A program made the translations under genes and the position numbers. Below the pieces are notes generated by a model that was not told the origin of the DNA, did not search any database, and worked only from the letters and a program-made list of their open reading frames with translations. DNA of 64,000 nucleotides, taken from positions 1-64,000 of the forward strand of contig JAQBOZ010000006.1 in NCBI GenBank assembly GCA_028287785.1. Reading direction: 5' to 3'. Below, in pieces: positions 53,012 to 62,743 of the stretch (within the stretch, counting starts at the first letter, position 1; each line of letters opens with the position of its first letter). This DNA comes from Chlorobiota bacterium (GTDB lineage: Bacteria > Bacteroidota > Ignavibacteria > OLB7).

Positions 53012-55075
53012 TCACCTGCCATGAACGAGCGTTTGTACTACCGAGGATGCCGTGCCGGACGCTCCGGTTACAGTCAAACGGCAGAGATAGGCTCCCACCG
53101 GGAGATCGCCGCCGCTCAACATCGCGGTTTGCCGCCCGGATTCAACAGGCCCGTCAACCACTGTCGCAACGGTCCTGCCGAGCAGATCGATCAGCTCCAG
53201 CCTGACATTTCCCGCCCCGGAAGGAACTGAGTATCGGATGACGGCCGAAGATGCGAACGGATTGGGAGAAATATCCACAATAGCAATTCCGGAGGCCGAA
53301 CCGGCGATATCGACACCTCCGATCTTTCCGCCGCCGTGGAGACGGACAACCGCCGATTTCGTGGCGTTCGATGCCACCGTCAGCGAGGCGCGGTCATCCG
53401 CATCGGCCGAGGGAGTGTAGGAAATGGGGAGATCCCACGAGGTTCCCGGAAGGATCTTGTGGGGAAGCGTGATGGAAGGGTCCACCTTGAAGCTCCCCGC
53501 CGCGGTCCCGCTGATCGTCAGCTTCGTCACCGAGATGGTATCGTATCCCGCCGTGTTCGTCAGCATCGCCGTGTTCGACGATCCCGCCCCTCCCGCGGCG
53601 AACTCCACGGTATCGGTGGCCGCAAGCACCGGACGGGTGCCGGTCCCCCCAAGCGTCACCATCGCGACGAACTTCGTCGTATCCCCGACCCTGTTATGCC
53701 GGAGGTTAAGGACGGCCGTCTCCAGCGCGAATCGGGAAGGACGGAACGATAAACGGATCGCGACCGAATCCCCCGGAGCGATCGTCACCGGAAACGCACC
53801 GGATGCCGGACGCGCCTGAAAATCGAGCGAATCCGATCCCACGATGGCGCCGGCCGTGATCACCACCGGAACAGGGCTGGTGTTGTGTACCCAGGCATCG
53901 CCGGTCAGCGTCATAAACCGCATTCCCGAGCCGAAATCCATATTCATGATCGAAACCGACACAAGGGTGCCGAGGCGCATCTTCGGGTCGCCGATCACCA
54001 CCTGCCGCCATGCGATCAGCGGCGATGCCGACCAGTAGCTTTCCGCCATGTTGAACCCGGCGGTATAGCGATCGAAGAGGATATCCGGCTCCGCCATCAC
54101 GGTCAGATAGGGCTCATCGGTATAACCCTTCACCGCCGAGGCGCCCTCCGCGATCCAGTCCGCCACCAGCGACTGGCCGTAGCCGGTGCCCGGCTGGAAG
54201 CTTCTTCCCCCGGTGGAGACATAGGTCTCGGCAATCGCCCCGTTCAACCATGTGTTTCCCGGTTTGGCAGCCTGGCCGCCTCCCGAATGGCCGTCATTGC
54301 TCCCCCACGATGCGTAGCCGATCACCCCTTTCGCCGCGTGGAGGTAGGTATCGGTGGTATCGAACAGAATGTTCATCCCCTTGCCGGAGAGGACCGAGTC
54401 GGCCCCGCGCAGCCAGTCATTGCCGATCTTGTATCCGCTGCTCCCATCCCTCCCCGGATCAACATCGAGCACCCAGAGCCCCTCGCCGACAAACGCAGGA
54501 TTCTCCGCCTTCACGATATATCCCTTCACCTGATCCACCGTATAGCCATCGAGCCGGGTGACCAGGTAGAAGGGCATCGTCGCCTGATCGTGCTTGAAAT
54601 GCTGGGTGGAACCGTAGTAGCGGGAGCCGTAGAACTGCGTCCGCGGGGTGAGCATGGCGTTGGAATCGCTGCCGTTGATCAGCGCCAGGCAATCCTCGAA
54701 CGAGGCCTGACCGCCCAGAAGATTGGGAAGCTGATCTCCCTGTCGCGTCGCCACACGGAGAGGGCATCCCTTCGTGGTCACGATATAATTGATCCTGTCC
54801 ACCAGATTGTTGGACTGCATCCAGCTCTGGAGCTTCCATTTCAACGGGACAAACGCGGCGGAATCCATCGTCTCGGTGGTATCCATTCTGAGATGATAGA
54901 TATGATTTGCCGGTATCCCGCGCCGCGAGGCGAAATAATCAGTGATCGTTACCGAGTTCCGGCTGGAATCGTTCACGATCAGGAGCACATCATCGTAGGA
55001 AACATTCTGGGCGTGGAGCGCCGTCGCCGCCAGGACCAGGATAGCGGCGCTCAGAAGGAGTTTGCAGGTGTTCAT
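53012..55075 (-). CDS. TIGR03790-family secreted protein with T9SS sorting domain
   Basis: From the ATG at 55073-55075 the product has 687 residues with a signal peptide (LSAAILVLAATALHAQ). The N-terminal ~380 residues fit the TIGR03790 family: VLLIVNDSSRNS, YFASRRGIPANHI, INYIVTTKGCPLRV, and the lane GYASWGSNDGHSGGG followed by YGQSLVADWIAEGASAVKGY. Beta-sandwich domains follow. The C-terminus carries a T9SS sorting domain (VDISPNPFASSAVIRYSVPS, LELIDLLGRTVATVVDG, GDLPVGAYLCRLTV). The family's biochemical role is unknown, with peptidase-like (gingipain/caspase-like) fold resemblance noted only as a possibility. Confidence 0.88.
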   Translation of the reverse strand: MNTCKLLLSAAILVLAATALHAQNVSYDDVLLIVNDSSRNSVTITDYFASRRGIPANHIYHLRMDTTETMDSAAFVPLKWKLQSWMQSNNLVDRINYIVTTKGCPLRVATRQGDQLPNLLGGQASFEDCLALINGSDSNAMLTPRTQFYGSRYYGSTQHFKHDQATMPFYLVTRLDGYTVDQVKGYIVKAENPAFVGEGLWVLDVDPGRDGSSGYKIGNDWLRGADSVLSGKGMNILFDTTDTYLHAAKGVIGYASWGSNDGHSGGGQAAKPGNTWLNGAIAETYVSTGGRSFQPGTGYGQSLVADWIAEGASAVKGYTDEPYLTVMAEPDILFDRYTAGFNMAESYWSASPLIAWRQVVIGDPKMRLGTLVSVSIMNMDFGSGMRFMTLTGDAWVHNTSPVPVVITAGAIVGSDSLDFQARPASGAFPVTIAPGDSVAIRLSFRPSRFALETAVLNLRHNRVGDTTKFVAMVTLGGTGTRPVLAATDTVEFAAGGAGSSNTAMLTNTAGYDTISVTKLTISGTAAGSFKVDPSITLPHKILPGTSWDLPISYTPSADADDRASLTVASNATKSAVVRLHGGGKIGGVDIAGSASGIAIVDISPNPFASSAVIRYSVPSGAGNVRLELIDLLGRTVATVVDGPVESGRQTAMLSGGDLPVGAYLCRLTVTGASGTASSVVQTLVHGR

Positions 55076-55422
55076 GAACACAATTGGTTGTATCAATGGA
55101 CCATCACGTATGAATCCGGGTAGATGCTTCCGGCGGGGAGATAATCTCACGCCCCCCCGCGCAGCCATGCCGTTCCGGAGCGGGAATCAACGGGGTAAAG
55201 GACGGAGTTCGGCGCAGATCGGCGGAAGCGGGCGCCCGGCACGTTCGCGCTCCGTGGGAGGAATAAACGGTATCGATACCGGCATGCAGGCGGAAAGATG
55301 CCTGTCACCGGTCGGGAAGTTACTAAAAGCTGGTAACAGAACAGGCCGTTGGCCGGTCAGGGGAGAGCATTCCAGGGCATTTTGTTGCGGGCATGGTGGT
55401 GGAGCTGCCGGCCGGCATGGTC
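55076..55422. other. Intergenic region with no recognised gene
   Basis: These 347 bases contain the upstream region of the TIGR03790 gene and the downstream region of the Ppx/GppA gene, both on the - strand. I see no coding frame with protein character and no strong hairpin. Confidence 0.4.
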
Positions 55423-57006
55423 TCAGGCGGATATCCCATCGGCCGGCACTTCCTCCAGGCTCCCCACGCGCACCTGCCGCTTGAAGATTTCCTCCATGAG
55501 ATCCTTCTTTCTGTTCGCGCTCCAGAGCTCGAACGTGGGGGAGACCCCGGCGGGGGAAGTCACCTTGAAGGTGATATTCCGGTCGTCGAACGCCGTCTCC
55601 ACTGATGCGATAGAGCCCTTATGCGTGCGGTCCAGCCCATCGGCGACGCGGAGGATGGCGGAGAGATAGCGCACCCGCTGCTGATCCGCGGCGCGGAGCT
55701 GCGCGAACGCCGGATGCCGTCCCTTGGGATGGGATTTCCGATGATAGCGGGCCACGTTGGCGATCACGGAGATCTCATCGATCGTGAAGCCGAGCGTTTC
55801 GCTGTTCTGAATCAGATAGTGGGAATGCTTGTGATGCGATGCGTGGGAGATATAATAGCCGATATCGTGAAGGAGCGCCGCCGCCTCCAGATGCTCGCGC
55901 GATTCCACATCCATCGCATGCAGCGGCTGGAGGGCATCGTAGATCGAAAGGGCAAGATCGGCCACATGCCGGCCGTGAGCCTCGTCGAAGTTGTACATCC
56001 GCCCGATCTTCATCACGCTCTCGTAGCGGAGATCGGAGAGATGCGCCAGCCCGTTGTGCTCCCCCTCATGCTTGGTGATCGTGTCCAGGATGATCCCCTC
56101 CCGCAACGCATAGGTGCTGATCGTCAGCTCCCTGAAGCCGCACTCCTCCATGATCGTCTCCATCGTCACCGCGCCGGCGGCCAGGATATCGGCGCGACGG
56201 GGATCGACTCCGGGGATGGCGGCGCGTTCCGCGAACGTCCTGGCCTTGATGATCCGCTGGGTGATATCGGAAACCTCGCGGCGCGTGATCGTGACCCCGT
56301 TCAGCGATTCCGGGACCGAGCCCCCGCGGGCGGTAAGCGCCATCGCCGCCACCGTCTGCGCGGTGCCGCTTGAGGCCACCACATGCCGGGGGAAGGCGCG
56401 ACGGATAACCTCGGCCACGTGATAGATCTCCCCCCGCAGAAACAGCCTGCATCGTTCAACCTGCTCGGCGGAGACTTTTTCGTCGGGGAAAAACCGCTGC
56501 GTCATCCGTATCGCGCCGATCTTGAAGCTGTTCGCGTAGCGTATCCCCCCCTCCTCACCGATCAGAAACTCCGTGCTTCCGCCACCGATATCGAACAGCG
56601 CGATCCGATCGTTATAGACCGGAAGGGCCTGAAGGATGCCCAGATAGATCAGCCTGGCCTCCTCGAACCCGGAAACCACTTCAATCTCGATACCGGTCCG
56701 ATCCAGCACTTTCCGGATAAACTCATCGCGATTGGCGGCCTCGCGGACGGCGCTCGTGGCAACGGCGCGCACCGGCGAGGCGGTTCTGGCCGCAACCAGC
56801 GCGAAGAGCTTCATCGCCTCGATTCCCCGCTCCATCGCCTCCTCCCCCAGATGCTTGATCTGCGATGGGCTCTCTCCAAGACGGACGGTCATCTTCTCCT
56901 TGGCAATCACCGAGAACTTCCTGTCGCCGAGCAGGCGGACGATCACAAGGTGAAAGCTGTTGGTGCCGACATCGATCGCGGCCAGTGTTTCCGGTTGCTC
57001 CGTCAT
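55423..57006 (-). CDS. ppx: Exopolyphosphatase / pppGpp phosphohydrolase (Ppx/GppA)
   Basis: The 527-residue protein has the ASKHA-type Ppx/GppA domains (AAIDVGTNSFHLVIVRL, AVATSAVREAANRDEFI, EARLIYLGILQAL, ALFDIGGGSTEFLIG, VASSGTAQTVAAM). A C-terminal HD-type helical domain follows (EAAALLHDIGYYISHASHHK and HSHYLIQNSETLGFT). The length of ~510-530 is normal for the enzyme with its HD part. It releases phosphate from polyphosphate and may act on pppGpp. Which substrate dominates cannot be told from the sequence. The Ppx assignment is used loosely. Confidence 0.92.
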   Translation of the reverse strand: MTEQPETLAAIDVGTNSFHLVIVRLLGDRKFSVIAKEKMTVRLGESPSQIKHLGEEAMERGIEAMKLFALVAARTASPVRAVATSAVREAANRDEFIRKVLDRTGIEIEVVSGFEEARLIYLGILQALPVYNDRIALFDIGGGSTEFLIGEEGGIRYANSFKIGAIRMTQRFFPDEKVSAEQVERCRLFLRGEIYHVAEVIRRAFPRHVVASSGTAQTVAAMALTARGGSVPESLNGVTITRREVSDITQRIIKARTFAERAAIPGVDPRRADILAAGAVTMETIMEECGFRELTISTYALREGIILDTITKHEGEHNGLAHLSDLRYESVMKIGRMYNFDEAHGRHVADLALSIYDALQPLHAMDVESREHLEAAALLHDIGYYISHASHHKHSHYLIQNSETLGFTIDEISVIANVARYHRKSHPKGRHPAFAQLRAADQQRVRYLSAILRVADGLDRTHKGSIASVETAFDDRNITFKVTSPAGVSPTFELWSANRKKDLMEEIFKRQVRVGSLEEVPADGISA

Positions 57007-57147
57007 GGCGTACAGGGAATCTGTTAGGGATACATTGACCAGGAAGATACGCTGGGGTATCGCAACCGGCGTGTTAAGATCTCAGTACGGAAACGGTACA
57101 AACGAAGGTCCAGTTTTCCGTCATCCGGGAAAGGGCCGGGGAGGGAC

Positions 57148-57360
57148 TCAATCCTTCAGATCACGATAGCTGGCATCCTTCACCTTGGAGTAGTCGATGC
57201 CGGAATTTTCCCGTTTCTCGACCACCGGCCTGGCGGGCCCCTTCCCGTCGAATCGTCGATCGCGACGTTGTCTGGGAGGCGCGAACAGCCGCCGCCAGGC
57301 CCCCTTGAGGGCCCAGTAGAGAAGAAAGACGGCGAACACCACTGCAAAAAGACGGAACAT
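57148..57360 (-). CDS. Small membrane-anchored protein of unknown function
   Basis: The 70-residue protein starts with one transmembrane helix (about 1-20, MFRLFAVVFAVFLLYWALKG). A basic Arg-rich segment (APPRQRRDRRF) and the polar tail IDYSKVKDASYRDL follow. The same kind of IDYSKVxDAxYxDL tail is known to me from small membrane proteins in related phyla, but without a named function. It lies between ppx and the nucleoside kinase. Confidence 0.7.
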   Translation of the reverse strand: MFRLFAVVFAVFLLYWALKGAWRRLFAPPRQRRDRRFDGKGPARPVVEKRENSGIDYSKVKDASYRDLKD

Positions 57361-57440
57361 GGGCGGATGCGATCTGGATGGAGCGACATCGGATGGATTC
57401 CTGCGGCGTTTCCGCGACGGGAATGGGACACAATATACGT

Positions 57441-58106
57441 TCAGGCGACATGGAAGAATCGGAGTCGCGCATCCGACGGACGGGTGATCTCCTCAACCAG
57501 CTCGTCGAAGCTCTCCTGATTATTCACGAAATCCATCCCGGCGGTGTTGACGATCAGGATGGGAGATGACGTGTAGTGAAAGAAATACTTGGTGTACGCC
57601 TCCGAAAGATCGCGGAGATAGCCCACGGTGATCGATTCCTCCATCGCGCGGCCGCGCCGGTGAATGTTGTTGATCAGACGGTTCAGGCTGCACTGGAGAT
57701 ACACGATCAGATCCGGCTTCTGCACCCTCCCCTCCAGCGCCGACACCACGGCATCATACAGCGTAAGCTCATGCTCGTTCAACGTGAGCGATGCGAAAAT
57801 CCTGTCCTTGTCGAAGATGTAATCGCTCACCACATGGTCGTAGAACAGGTCGAGCTGGTGGAATTCCTGCTGCTGGCGATATCTGCTCAGCAGAAAGAAG
57901 ATCTGGGTCTGGAACGCGAACCGTTTCGGATCGCGGTAGAAATCGGGAAGGAAGGGATTGTCCTCGAACCGCTCCAGCACCAGACGACCGCGAAGCCGCT
58001 CCGCCAGAAGCGTTGCAATCGTGGTCTTTCCGGCGCCGATGACCCCCTCGATCGCGATATATCGCGGGCGTGCCGCCGGGGCGATATGATTCGGCTGGTT
58101 GATCAT
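57441..58106 (-). CDS. Deoxynucleoside kinase
   Basis: The 221-residue kinase of the dNK family phosphorylates deoxyadenosine, deoxyguanosine or related substrates. It has the P-loop GVIGAGKTT (21-29), ERFEDNPFLPDFY, the FLLSRYRQQQEF segment and DRIFASLTLNEHE (DRSxxS-like, with I in place of S). The lid and base region is LIVYLQCSLNRLINNIHRRGR. The three bases separating it from folK indicate an operon folB-folK-dNK. Preferred substrate unknown. Confidence 0.92.
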   Translation of the reverse strand: MINQPNHIAPAARPRYIAIEGVIGAGKTTIATLLAERLRGRLVLERFEDNPFLPDFYRDPKRFAFQTQIFFLLSRYRQQQEFHQLDLFYDHVVSDYIFDKDRIFASLTLNEHELTLYDAVVSALEGRVQKPDLIVYLQCSLNRLINNIHRRGRAMEESITVGYLRDLSEAYTKYFFHYTSSPILIVNTAGMDFVNNQESFDELVEEITRPSDARLRFFHVA

Positions 58107-58109
58107 GGA

Positions 58110-58640
58110 TTACAGATATGGTCGGTCTTCCGCGTTGCCGGCCATCCGGATTCCGGCGGTATCGGGGAGGAGATCGAGCAGTTGGCGCACGGTACGGCCA
58201 AGCACGGGATGAACCGCATCGGGGGCGATCTCCGCCAGCGGCAGCAGGACAAACGCGCGACGCCCCATCTCCGGGTGTGGAATGGTGAGGAGGTCCGAGG
58301 AGATGACAAGATCATCGAAGAGAATGATATCGATGTCGATCTCCCGCTCGTGCCACCTGGGACGGGCAATCCGCCCAAGCGACATCTCGATCGCGCGCAG
58401 CAGGCCGAGCAGTTCGCGCGGCCCCACATGGCTGCGGACGGAGGCGGCACAGTTGAGAAACTCCGGCTGATCGCGATACCCCACCGGCTCGGTGGCATAC
58501 ATCGATGAGGCCGCGAGCAGCTCGATGCCGGGCGTGGCCGCGATCATCTCCAGAGCACGCGCCAGCGTGGCGGCGCGATCGCCGATGTTGGCTCCCAGTG
58601 AGAGATGGGCGAGATGTCCCTCACGGGATTCGGCTGCCAT
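58110..58640 (-). CDS. folK: HPPK, 6-hydroxymethyl-dihydropterin pyrophosphokinase
   Basis: The 176-residue folate enzyme has LSLGANIGDRAATLARALEM, SSMYATEPVGYRDQPEFLN and the HPPK signature RPRWHEREIDIDIILFDD with catalytic acids. IPHPEMGRRAFVLLPLAEIA follows. It transfers pyrophosphate from ATP to 6-hydroxymethyl-7,8-dihydropterin. It is three bases upstream of the kinase gene and 68 bases downstream of folB. Confidence 0.95.
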   Translation of the reverse strand: MAAESREGHLAHLSLGANIGDRAATLARALEMIAATPGIELLAASSMYATEPVGYRDQPEFLNCAASVRSHVGPRELLGLLRAIEMSLGRIARPRWHEREIDIDIILFDDLVISSDLLTIPHPEMGRRAFVLLPLAEIAPDAVHPVLGRTVRQLLDLLPDTAGIRMAGNAEDRPYL

Positions 58641-58708
58641 ATGCTTTCATGATAAAGAGGATGCGGGAGGGGGCGGGACGCTCCATCGCGGCGCGCTCGG
58701 GGGGCATT

Positions 58709-59092
58709 TCATGCTTCGACGGCCTCCCTCTGCAGGCGCGTCTCCACCTCCACCGCCCGGATAACGCCGTCGATCGGCACGGAGAGTTTGCGGAGGCGGA
58801 CGGTAACGGCCAGGGCAATTGGGAAACGGTCCATCAGCGCGCGGGAGATCTCCGCGACCAGGGCTTCCAGCAGCCTCCGATTGGTGCCGGTGAGGATATC
58901 GCGGGCAAGCTCGTACGCATCCTGATAATTGATGGTATCCTCCACATGGTCGGTCATCGCGGCTTTCGTGATATCGGCGTCGATTTCGATATCGAAGCTG
59001 TACCGGCCGCCGATCGCCCTCTCCTCCGCCCCAACGCCGTGACGGGCGTAGATCTCCGCTCCAATAATGCGAATTGTCGAGACATTCGGCAT
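58709..59092 (-). CDS. folB: Dihydroneopterin aldolase
   Basis: The 127-residue enzyme of folate synthesis has the family marks IIGAEIYARHGVGAEER, the NYQDAYELARDI segment and TNRRLLEALVAEISRALM. VRLRKLSVPIDG closes the fold. The ATG at 59090-59092 is preceded by GAGGTGGTGC. It cleaves 7,8-dihydroneopterin to the substrate of FolK, encoded next. Confidence 0.95.
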   Translation of the reverse strand: MPNVSTIRIIGAEIYARHGVGAEERAIGGRYSFDIEIDADITKAAMTDHVEDTINYQDAYELARDILTGTNRRLLEALVAEISRALMDRFPIALAVTVRLRKLSVPIDGVIRAVEVETRLQREAVEA

Positions 59093-59139
59093 GCACCACC
59101 TCGTTTATATTCTGATAACCTGGGCCTGTCCGCCGCAGC

Positions 59140-60171
59140 TCAGGAGCGGAGAGAATAGAACATCTGAAAGAACCAGCGGTTATGCCGGGCAAGCTGCGCC
59201 ACGCTCACGGGACGCCGACGGAGGATGATATCCCCCAGCCCGGCCATGCCAGCTCGCGCTCCGCGGAGGACCCCCCCAGCCCCCCCCGGCTTCCCCTTGA
59301 CGACCGCCGTCGCCAGCCGCTTTGCGGTCTGGAGCGTGGCAACCAGGAGGGCGAGAGGAATGGGAAAGTACTTGAACGCGATCCAGATGTTGTTCCGGGT
59401 GTCCACCTCGATTGCCCACGCCGGGGTCACGGCGCGCGCGGCATGCCGATGGATCAGGAAGAATCGGGGATCGAGAGCCACCGGGATATCGTGATAGAGA
59501 AGCTCCATCGCCAGGCCATGCTCCTCCGCCCCCCAGAACATCGTCTCGTCGTATCCGGCAGTGCGCTGGATTGCCTCGCGACGAAAGCACATCCCGGCGC
59601 CGACCACAAACATCCCCTCATATCCCCCACCGGCCAGCCTTCTCCGCGATCCGGTCCCCATGTTGCCGAACTCCGTGATGCCGGAGTAGAGGTTGACGCT
59701 TCTGAAGCAGACGGCGCCGAAGTAGGAATTGCTCTCCAGGAACTCAATCACCGCGCGGATGATGCCGGGAGTTCCCGGCGCGCAGTCCTCATCGAACGAA
59801 AAGATATACGGCTCCGGCCGGGTGAGCATCACGCGGTTGCGGGCAACGGCACCGAGATTTTCCTGAAGCGCCATCACCTCCACTTCATCGCCATACCGAT
59901 CGCGGACAGCCTTCGCGGTGCCATCGATGCTGGCGTTATCGATCACGATCAGGCTGACCCTGGAGCGCGGATAATCGATCGCGCGGAGGAGTTCGAGCGT
60001 CGTCATCACCTCATCGCGGCGATTGAAGCTCAGAATTCCGATGGCGATCGCCGGAAGCTGTTCGTCGGAACGAGGGCGAGGAGGATTATGAATTGCCGTT
60101 GACAATGCGGATCGGGATATCGTGTGCGGAGCGGGCCGGGCGCGGGGAAAGATAGCGGGGTGCGCGGTCAC
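59140..60171 (-). CDS. Glycosyltransferase family 2
   Basis: The 343-residue frame begins with a GTG (60169-60171) that overlaps the terminator region, so the true start may be further in. The GT-A core starts at AIAIGILSFNRRDEVMTTLE. It has VSLIVIDNASIDGTAKAV, LQENLGAVARNRVML, the FSFDEDCAPGTPG metal-binding acidic site and FWGAEEHGLAMEL. A C-terminal hydrophobic stretch (FPIPLALLVATLQ) suggests membrane association. It may build exopolysaccharide or lipooligosaccharide. It is 47 bases upstream of folB. Confidence 0.83.
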   Translation of the reverse strand: MTAHPAIFPRARPAPHTISRSALSTAIHNPPRPRSDEQLPAIAIGILSFNRRDEVMTTLELLRAIDYPRSRVSLIVIDNASIDGTAKAVRDRYGDEVEVMALQENLGAVARNRVMLTRPEPYIFSFDEDCAPGTPGIIRAVIEFLESNSYFGAVCFRSVNLYSGITEFGNMGTGSRRRLAGGGYEGMFVVGAGMCFRREAIQRTAGYDETMFWGAEEHGLAMELLYHDIPVALDPRFFLIHRHAARAVTPAWAIEVDTRNNIWIAFKYFPIPLALLVATLQTAKRLATAVVKGKPGGAGGVLRGARAGMAGLGDIILRRRPVSVAQLARHNRWFFQMFYSLRS

Positions 60172-60174
60172 GGC

Positions 60175-60208
60175 AAAAAAAATCCCGTGCGGGAACCCGG
60201 CACGGGAT
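60175..60208 (-). terminator. Intrinsic terminator of the TPR protein gene
   Basis: ATCCCGTGC pairs with GCACGGGAT (60200-60208 with 60182-60190), and on the - strand a run of eight T residues follows. It lies 24 bases after the stop of the TPR gene at 60232 and overlaps the first codons of the glycosyltransferase frame. Confidence 0.9.
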
Positions 60209-60231
60209 GGGAATCATCGAACATCGTCGTA

Positions 60232-61668
60232 TCAGCTTTTGGCTTCCAGAAGCACCTGGCGCACCTCGCTCAACTCGGCAACCTCCGGGAACTCCACCAC
60301 GAACTCGTCGCGAATGCCGGGATCGAGACGGATGGCGTTCTGAAGGGAAGAGGCCAGCTCCGCGTAGCGTTTCATCGCCAGGAGCGACTTGGCCCGGCCG
60401 TAATGGGATTCGCTCCACTCCGGCTCCAGGCGGATCACGTTGTCGAACGCGGTCAGCGAGTCATCGAACCGTCCATCTTCATAGAGCGTCTCCGCGTATT
60501 CGTACCAGCATTCCACATCGGAGGGATCGATCTCCGTGGCGCGCCGGTAGCAATTGATGGCATCGGCCACCTGTCCCAGATTATAGAGGGCATCCGCCCT
60601 GGCGAACCAGAGATCGGGGTCCATCGGGCTGATTGCCAGCGCCGCGTCGTAATCCTGGACGGCCTGCTCGAACTGCTCCAGAGCATCGTAGCAGCTCCCG
60701 CGACCGAAATAGGCCTCGTAGTTCTCGGGGTTGAACTGGAGGACCCTGGTAAAGCACTCGATGGCCTCGGTGAACTCCCCCATCTCCTCACAGGCATTTC
60801 CCAGGTTGAACCAGGCGGAGGAATCCTCCGGCTCGAATCGGAGGGTCTCCCGATAGCAGACGATCGCCTCGGGGAGCCGGGCAAGGTTGGCAAGGCTGTT
60901 CCCCTTGTTATACCAGGCGGCGGGGAACTCCTCATGAATCGCCAGGGCCATATCGTAGCTCTCGATCGCCTTCTGGAAATGCCCCTTCCGGCCCAGGACG
61001 ATTCCCCGGTTGTACCACGCGTTGAAGTTATACGGGTCCTCATCCAGATATCGCTCATACGCATGAAGCGAATCATCCAGCCGATCGAGATAATCGTAGC
61101 AATAGCCCAGCTCGTACCAGCATTCCTTGCCGAACATCTCGCTTCCGGTAAGGGACCGGAAGAGCGCCACGGCCGGCTCGTACTGCTCGGTGCGTTCCAG
61201 GGCAATCGCCTGATTGAACAGCGCCTCCTCGTTCTCCGGCTCACGCGCCAGGGCCCTCTGGAAGCACTCGATCGCCTGTTCGCCAAGCCCGAGCGAATCG
61301 AGCGCGACGCCACGGTTGATCAGCGTATCGATATCGGACGGATGGAGCGCATCGGCGCGATCGTAGCAGGCCAGAGCCTCCTCGGGACGGCCGAGATTCG
61401 TCAGGACAATTCCCTTGCGGAGCCACACGGCATGGCTGTATGGGGCGAAACGGATCCAGTGTTCACAGAGTCGCAACGCCTCATCGAAGGACTCCTCCTC
61501 GATACACTCCTCGACCAGCTCCTCCAGCACTTCCACATTCGGTATTGATATATCATCATCGCCGGCATCGCCGTTGAGGCGCTGACGAAACCGGCGGATC
61601 ATATCGTTTCGGTCCTCGGGGTTAAGTCCCTCAGAGAGGTCGTCGTCACCAAAATTATACGTATCCAT
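60232..61668 (-). CDS. Tetratricopeptide-repeat protein
   Basis: The 478-residue protein is almost entirely TPR repeats of 34 residues (about 11 units, from about residue 50 to 450). Examples are AWYNRGIVLGRKGHFQKAIE, AWFNLGNACEEMGEFTEAIE and LWFARADALYNLGQVADAIN. The first ~45 residues are acidic (DTYNFGDDDLSEGLNPEDRND). There is no signal peptide or membrane segment, so it is probably cytoplasmic and acts as a protein-binding scaffold. No partner is indicated by the neighbours. Confidence 0.9.
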   Translation of the reverse strand: MDTYNFGDDDLSEGLNPEDRNDMIRRFRQRLNGDAGDDDISIPNVEVLEELVEECIEEESFDEALRLCEHWIRFAPYSHAVWLRKGIVLTNLGRPEEALACYDRADALHPSDIDTLINRGVALDSLGLGEQAIECFQRALAREPENEEALFNQAIALERTEQYEPAVALFRSLTGSEMFGKECWYELGYCYDYLDRLDDSLHAYERYLDEDPYNFNAWYNRGIVLGRKGHFQKAIESYDMALAIHEEFPAAWYNKGNSLANLARLPEAIVCYRETLRFEPEDSSAWFNLGNACEEMGEFTEAIECFTRVLQFNPENYEAYFGRGSCYDALEQFEQAVQDYDAALAISPMDPDLWFARADALYNLGQVADAINCYRRATEIDPSDVECWYEYAETLYEDGRFDDSLTAFDNVIRLEPEWSESHYGRAKSLLAMKRYAELASSLQNAIRLDPGIRDEFVVEFPEVAELSEVRQVLLEAKS

Positions 61669-62016
61669 CAGGGAACGTTCCTCTATTCGGGTTGTCGAAG
61701 GCCGGCCCGGTGCATAATGGGCGCAGCTCGGGCGGCTGAGTTACACATCTATATTACACCCGCCCCTCCCTCCATGCAAGGACTATTTCCCCCTGGAGAT
61801 CGGGGTTCATTTCGATCCATCCGGCGGGCGGAGAGTGCGAAAAAGGCTTAAAAACAAGCAATCCGTTCATGTTACCGGATGACCGGCGCAATCGGCGGCG
61901 GAGAGGCTCACGGGTAGGCCGGATTTCGTAAGTTGCTTCTCCCGAAGCGGCATCCCGCAATGACCTCTGCCGATGAGAACCGCTTCGTTCGTACAGACGA
62001 TTATCCCGGTCGATTT
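61669..62016. other. Divergent intergenic region with no recognised gene
   Basis: The gap separates the TPR gene and the DUF1684 lipoprotein gene, which point away from each other, so it carries both promoters. An AT-rich patch (GTGCGAAAAAGGCTTAAAAAC near 61837-61858) is the likeliest promoter area. No gene or strong hairpin is seen. Confidence 0.4.
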
Positions 62017-62712
62017 ATGCGCTCACCTGCCGTTATCAGCGGAAAAGTTTTCAGCACCGGATTTCTGGCAATCGCTCTCCTGGTTTCCCCCGGCTGCGGG
62101 AACGGCAAAGGGAACACCGCGACCCTCCCCGGACATACGGACACCATCCCCCGGAACACCGAAAAGGCTCCCCCGGCCGCCTTCGATTCCGTCGCGATCA
62201 TCGTATCGCGCCAGCAGAAGGACACGGCGCTCCGGACTATGGAGGGCTCGCCGATTCCCGAGGCGGAGCGGGGAACGTTCCCCGGACTTCGCTACTATCC
62301 TCCCTCGCGAGCGATGGTCTTCAATCTGGCGATCGAGAAGATCACGCCGCCGGAGCCGGTCAAGATGCCGGCGACCAGGGGAGATGTCAGGACGTTCCAT
62401 CGCTATGGCAGGTTCTCCTTCAGCATCGATGGCACGCCGTGCACGCTTACCGCGTTCGTCTCCGATGAGCATCCCACCTCGCTCTTCGTCCCCTTCAAGG
62501 ATGCCACCAACGGATCGGAGACCTATGAAGTGGGGCGCTATATTGATCTGGAGGAAACAGGCGACGGCCATTATGTGCTCGACTTCAACGGGGCCTACAA
62601 CCCGTACTGTGCCTACAACAGCGCCTATACCTGTCCCATCGTTCCGGCCGAGAACATCCTTCGCGCGCCCATCCGCGCCGGCGAAAAGCTCCCGGCGACG
62701 GGCTCGCACTAG
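62017..62712 (+). CDS. DUF1684 lipoprotein
   Basis: From the ATG at 62017 (ATG 61960 is an alternative) the product has 231 residues with a lipobox (VSPGC). The mature part matches DUF1684: PGLRYYPPSRAMVFNLAI, KMPATRGDVRTFHRYGRFSF, SLFVPFKDATNGSETYEVGR and YVLDFNGAYNPYCAYNSAYT, ending in the CPIVPAENILRAPIRAGEK segment. DUF1684 proteins occur in many phyla with unknown function. It is followed by a hairpin (62726-62743) and another lipoprotein gene. Confidence 0.85.
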   Translation: MRSPAVISGKVFSTGFLAIALLVSPGCGNGKGNTATLPGHTDTIPRNTEKAPPAAFDSVAIIVSRQQKDTALRTMEGSPIPEAERGTFPGLRYYPPSRAMVFNLAIEKITPPEPVKMPATRGDVRTFHRYGRFSFSIDGTPCTLTAFVSDEHPTSLFVPFKDATNGSETYEVGRYIDLEETGDGHYVLDFNGAYNPYCAYNSAYTCPIVPAENILRAPIRAGEKLPATGSH

Positions 62713-62725
62713 ATATCCCCGGCGG

Positions 62726-62743
62726 CCTGAGCGTACGCTCAGG
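62726..62743. repeat. Perfect 18-base palindrome
   Basis: CCTGAGCGTACGCTCAGG lies just after the DUF1684 gene. It lacks a T run, so it is either an mRNA 3' hairpin or a protein-binding site. Confidence 0.6.
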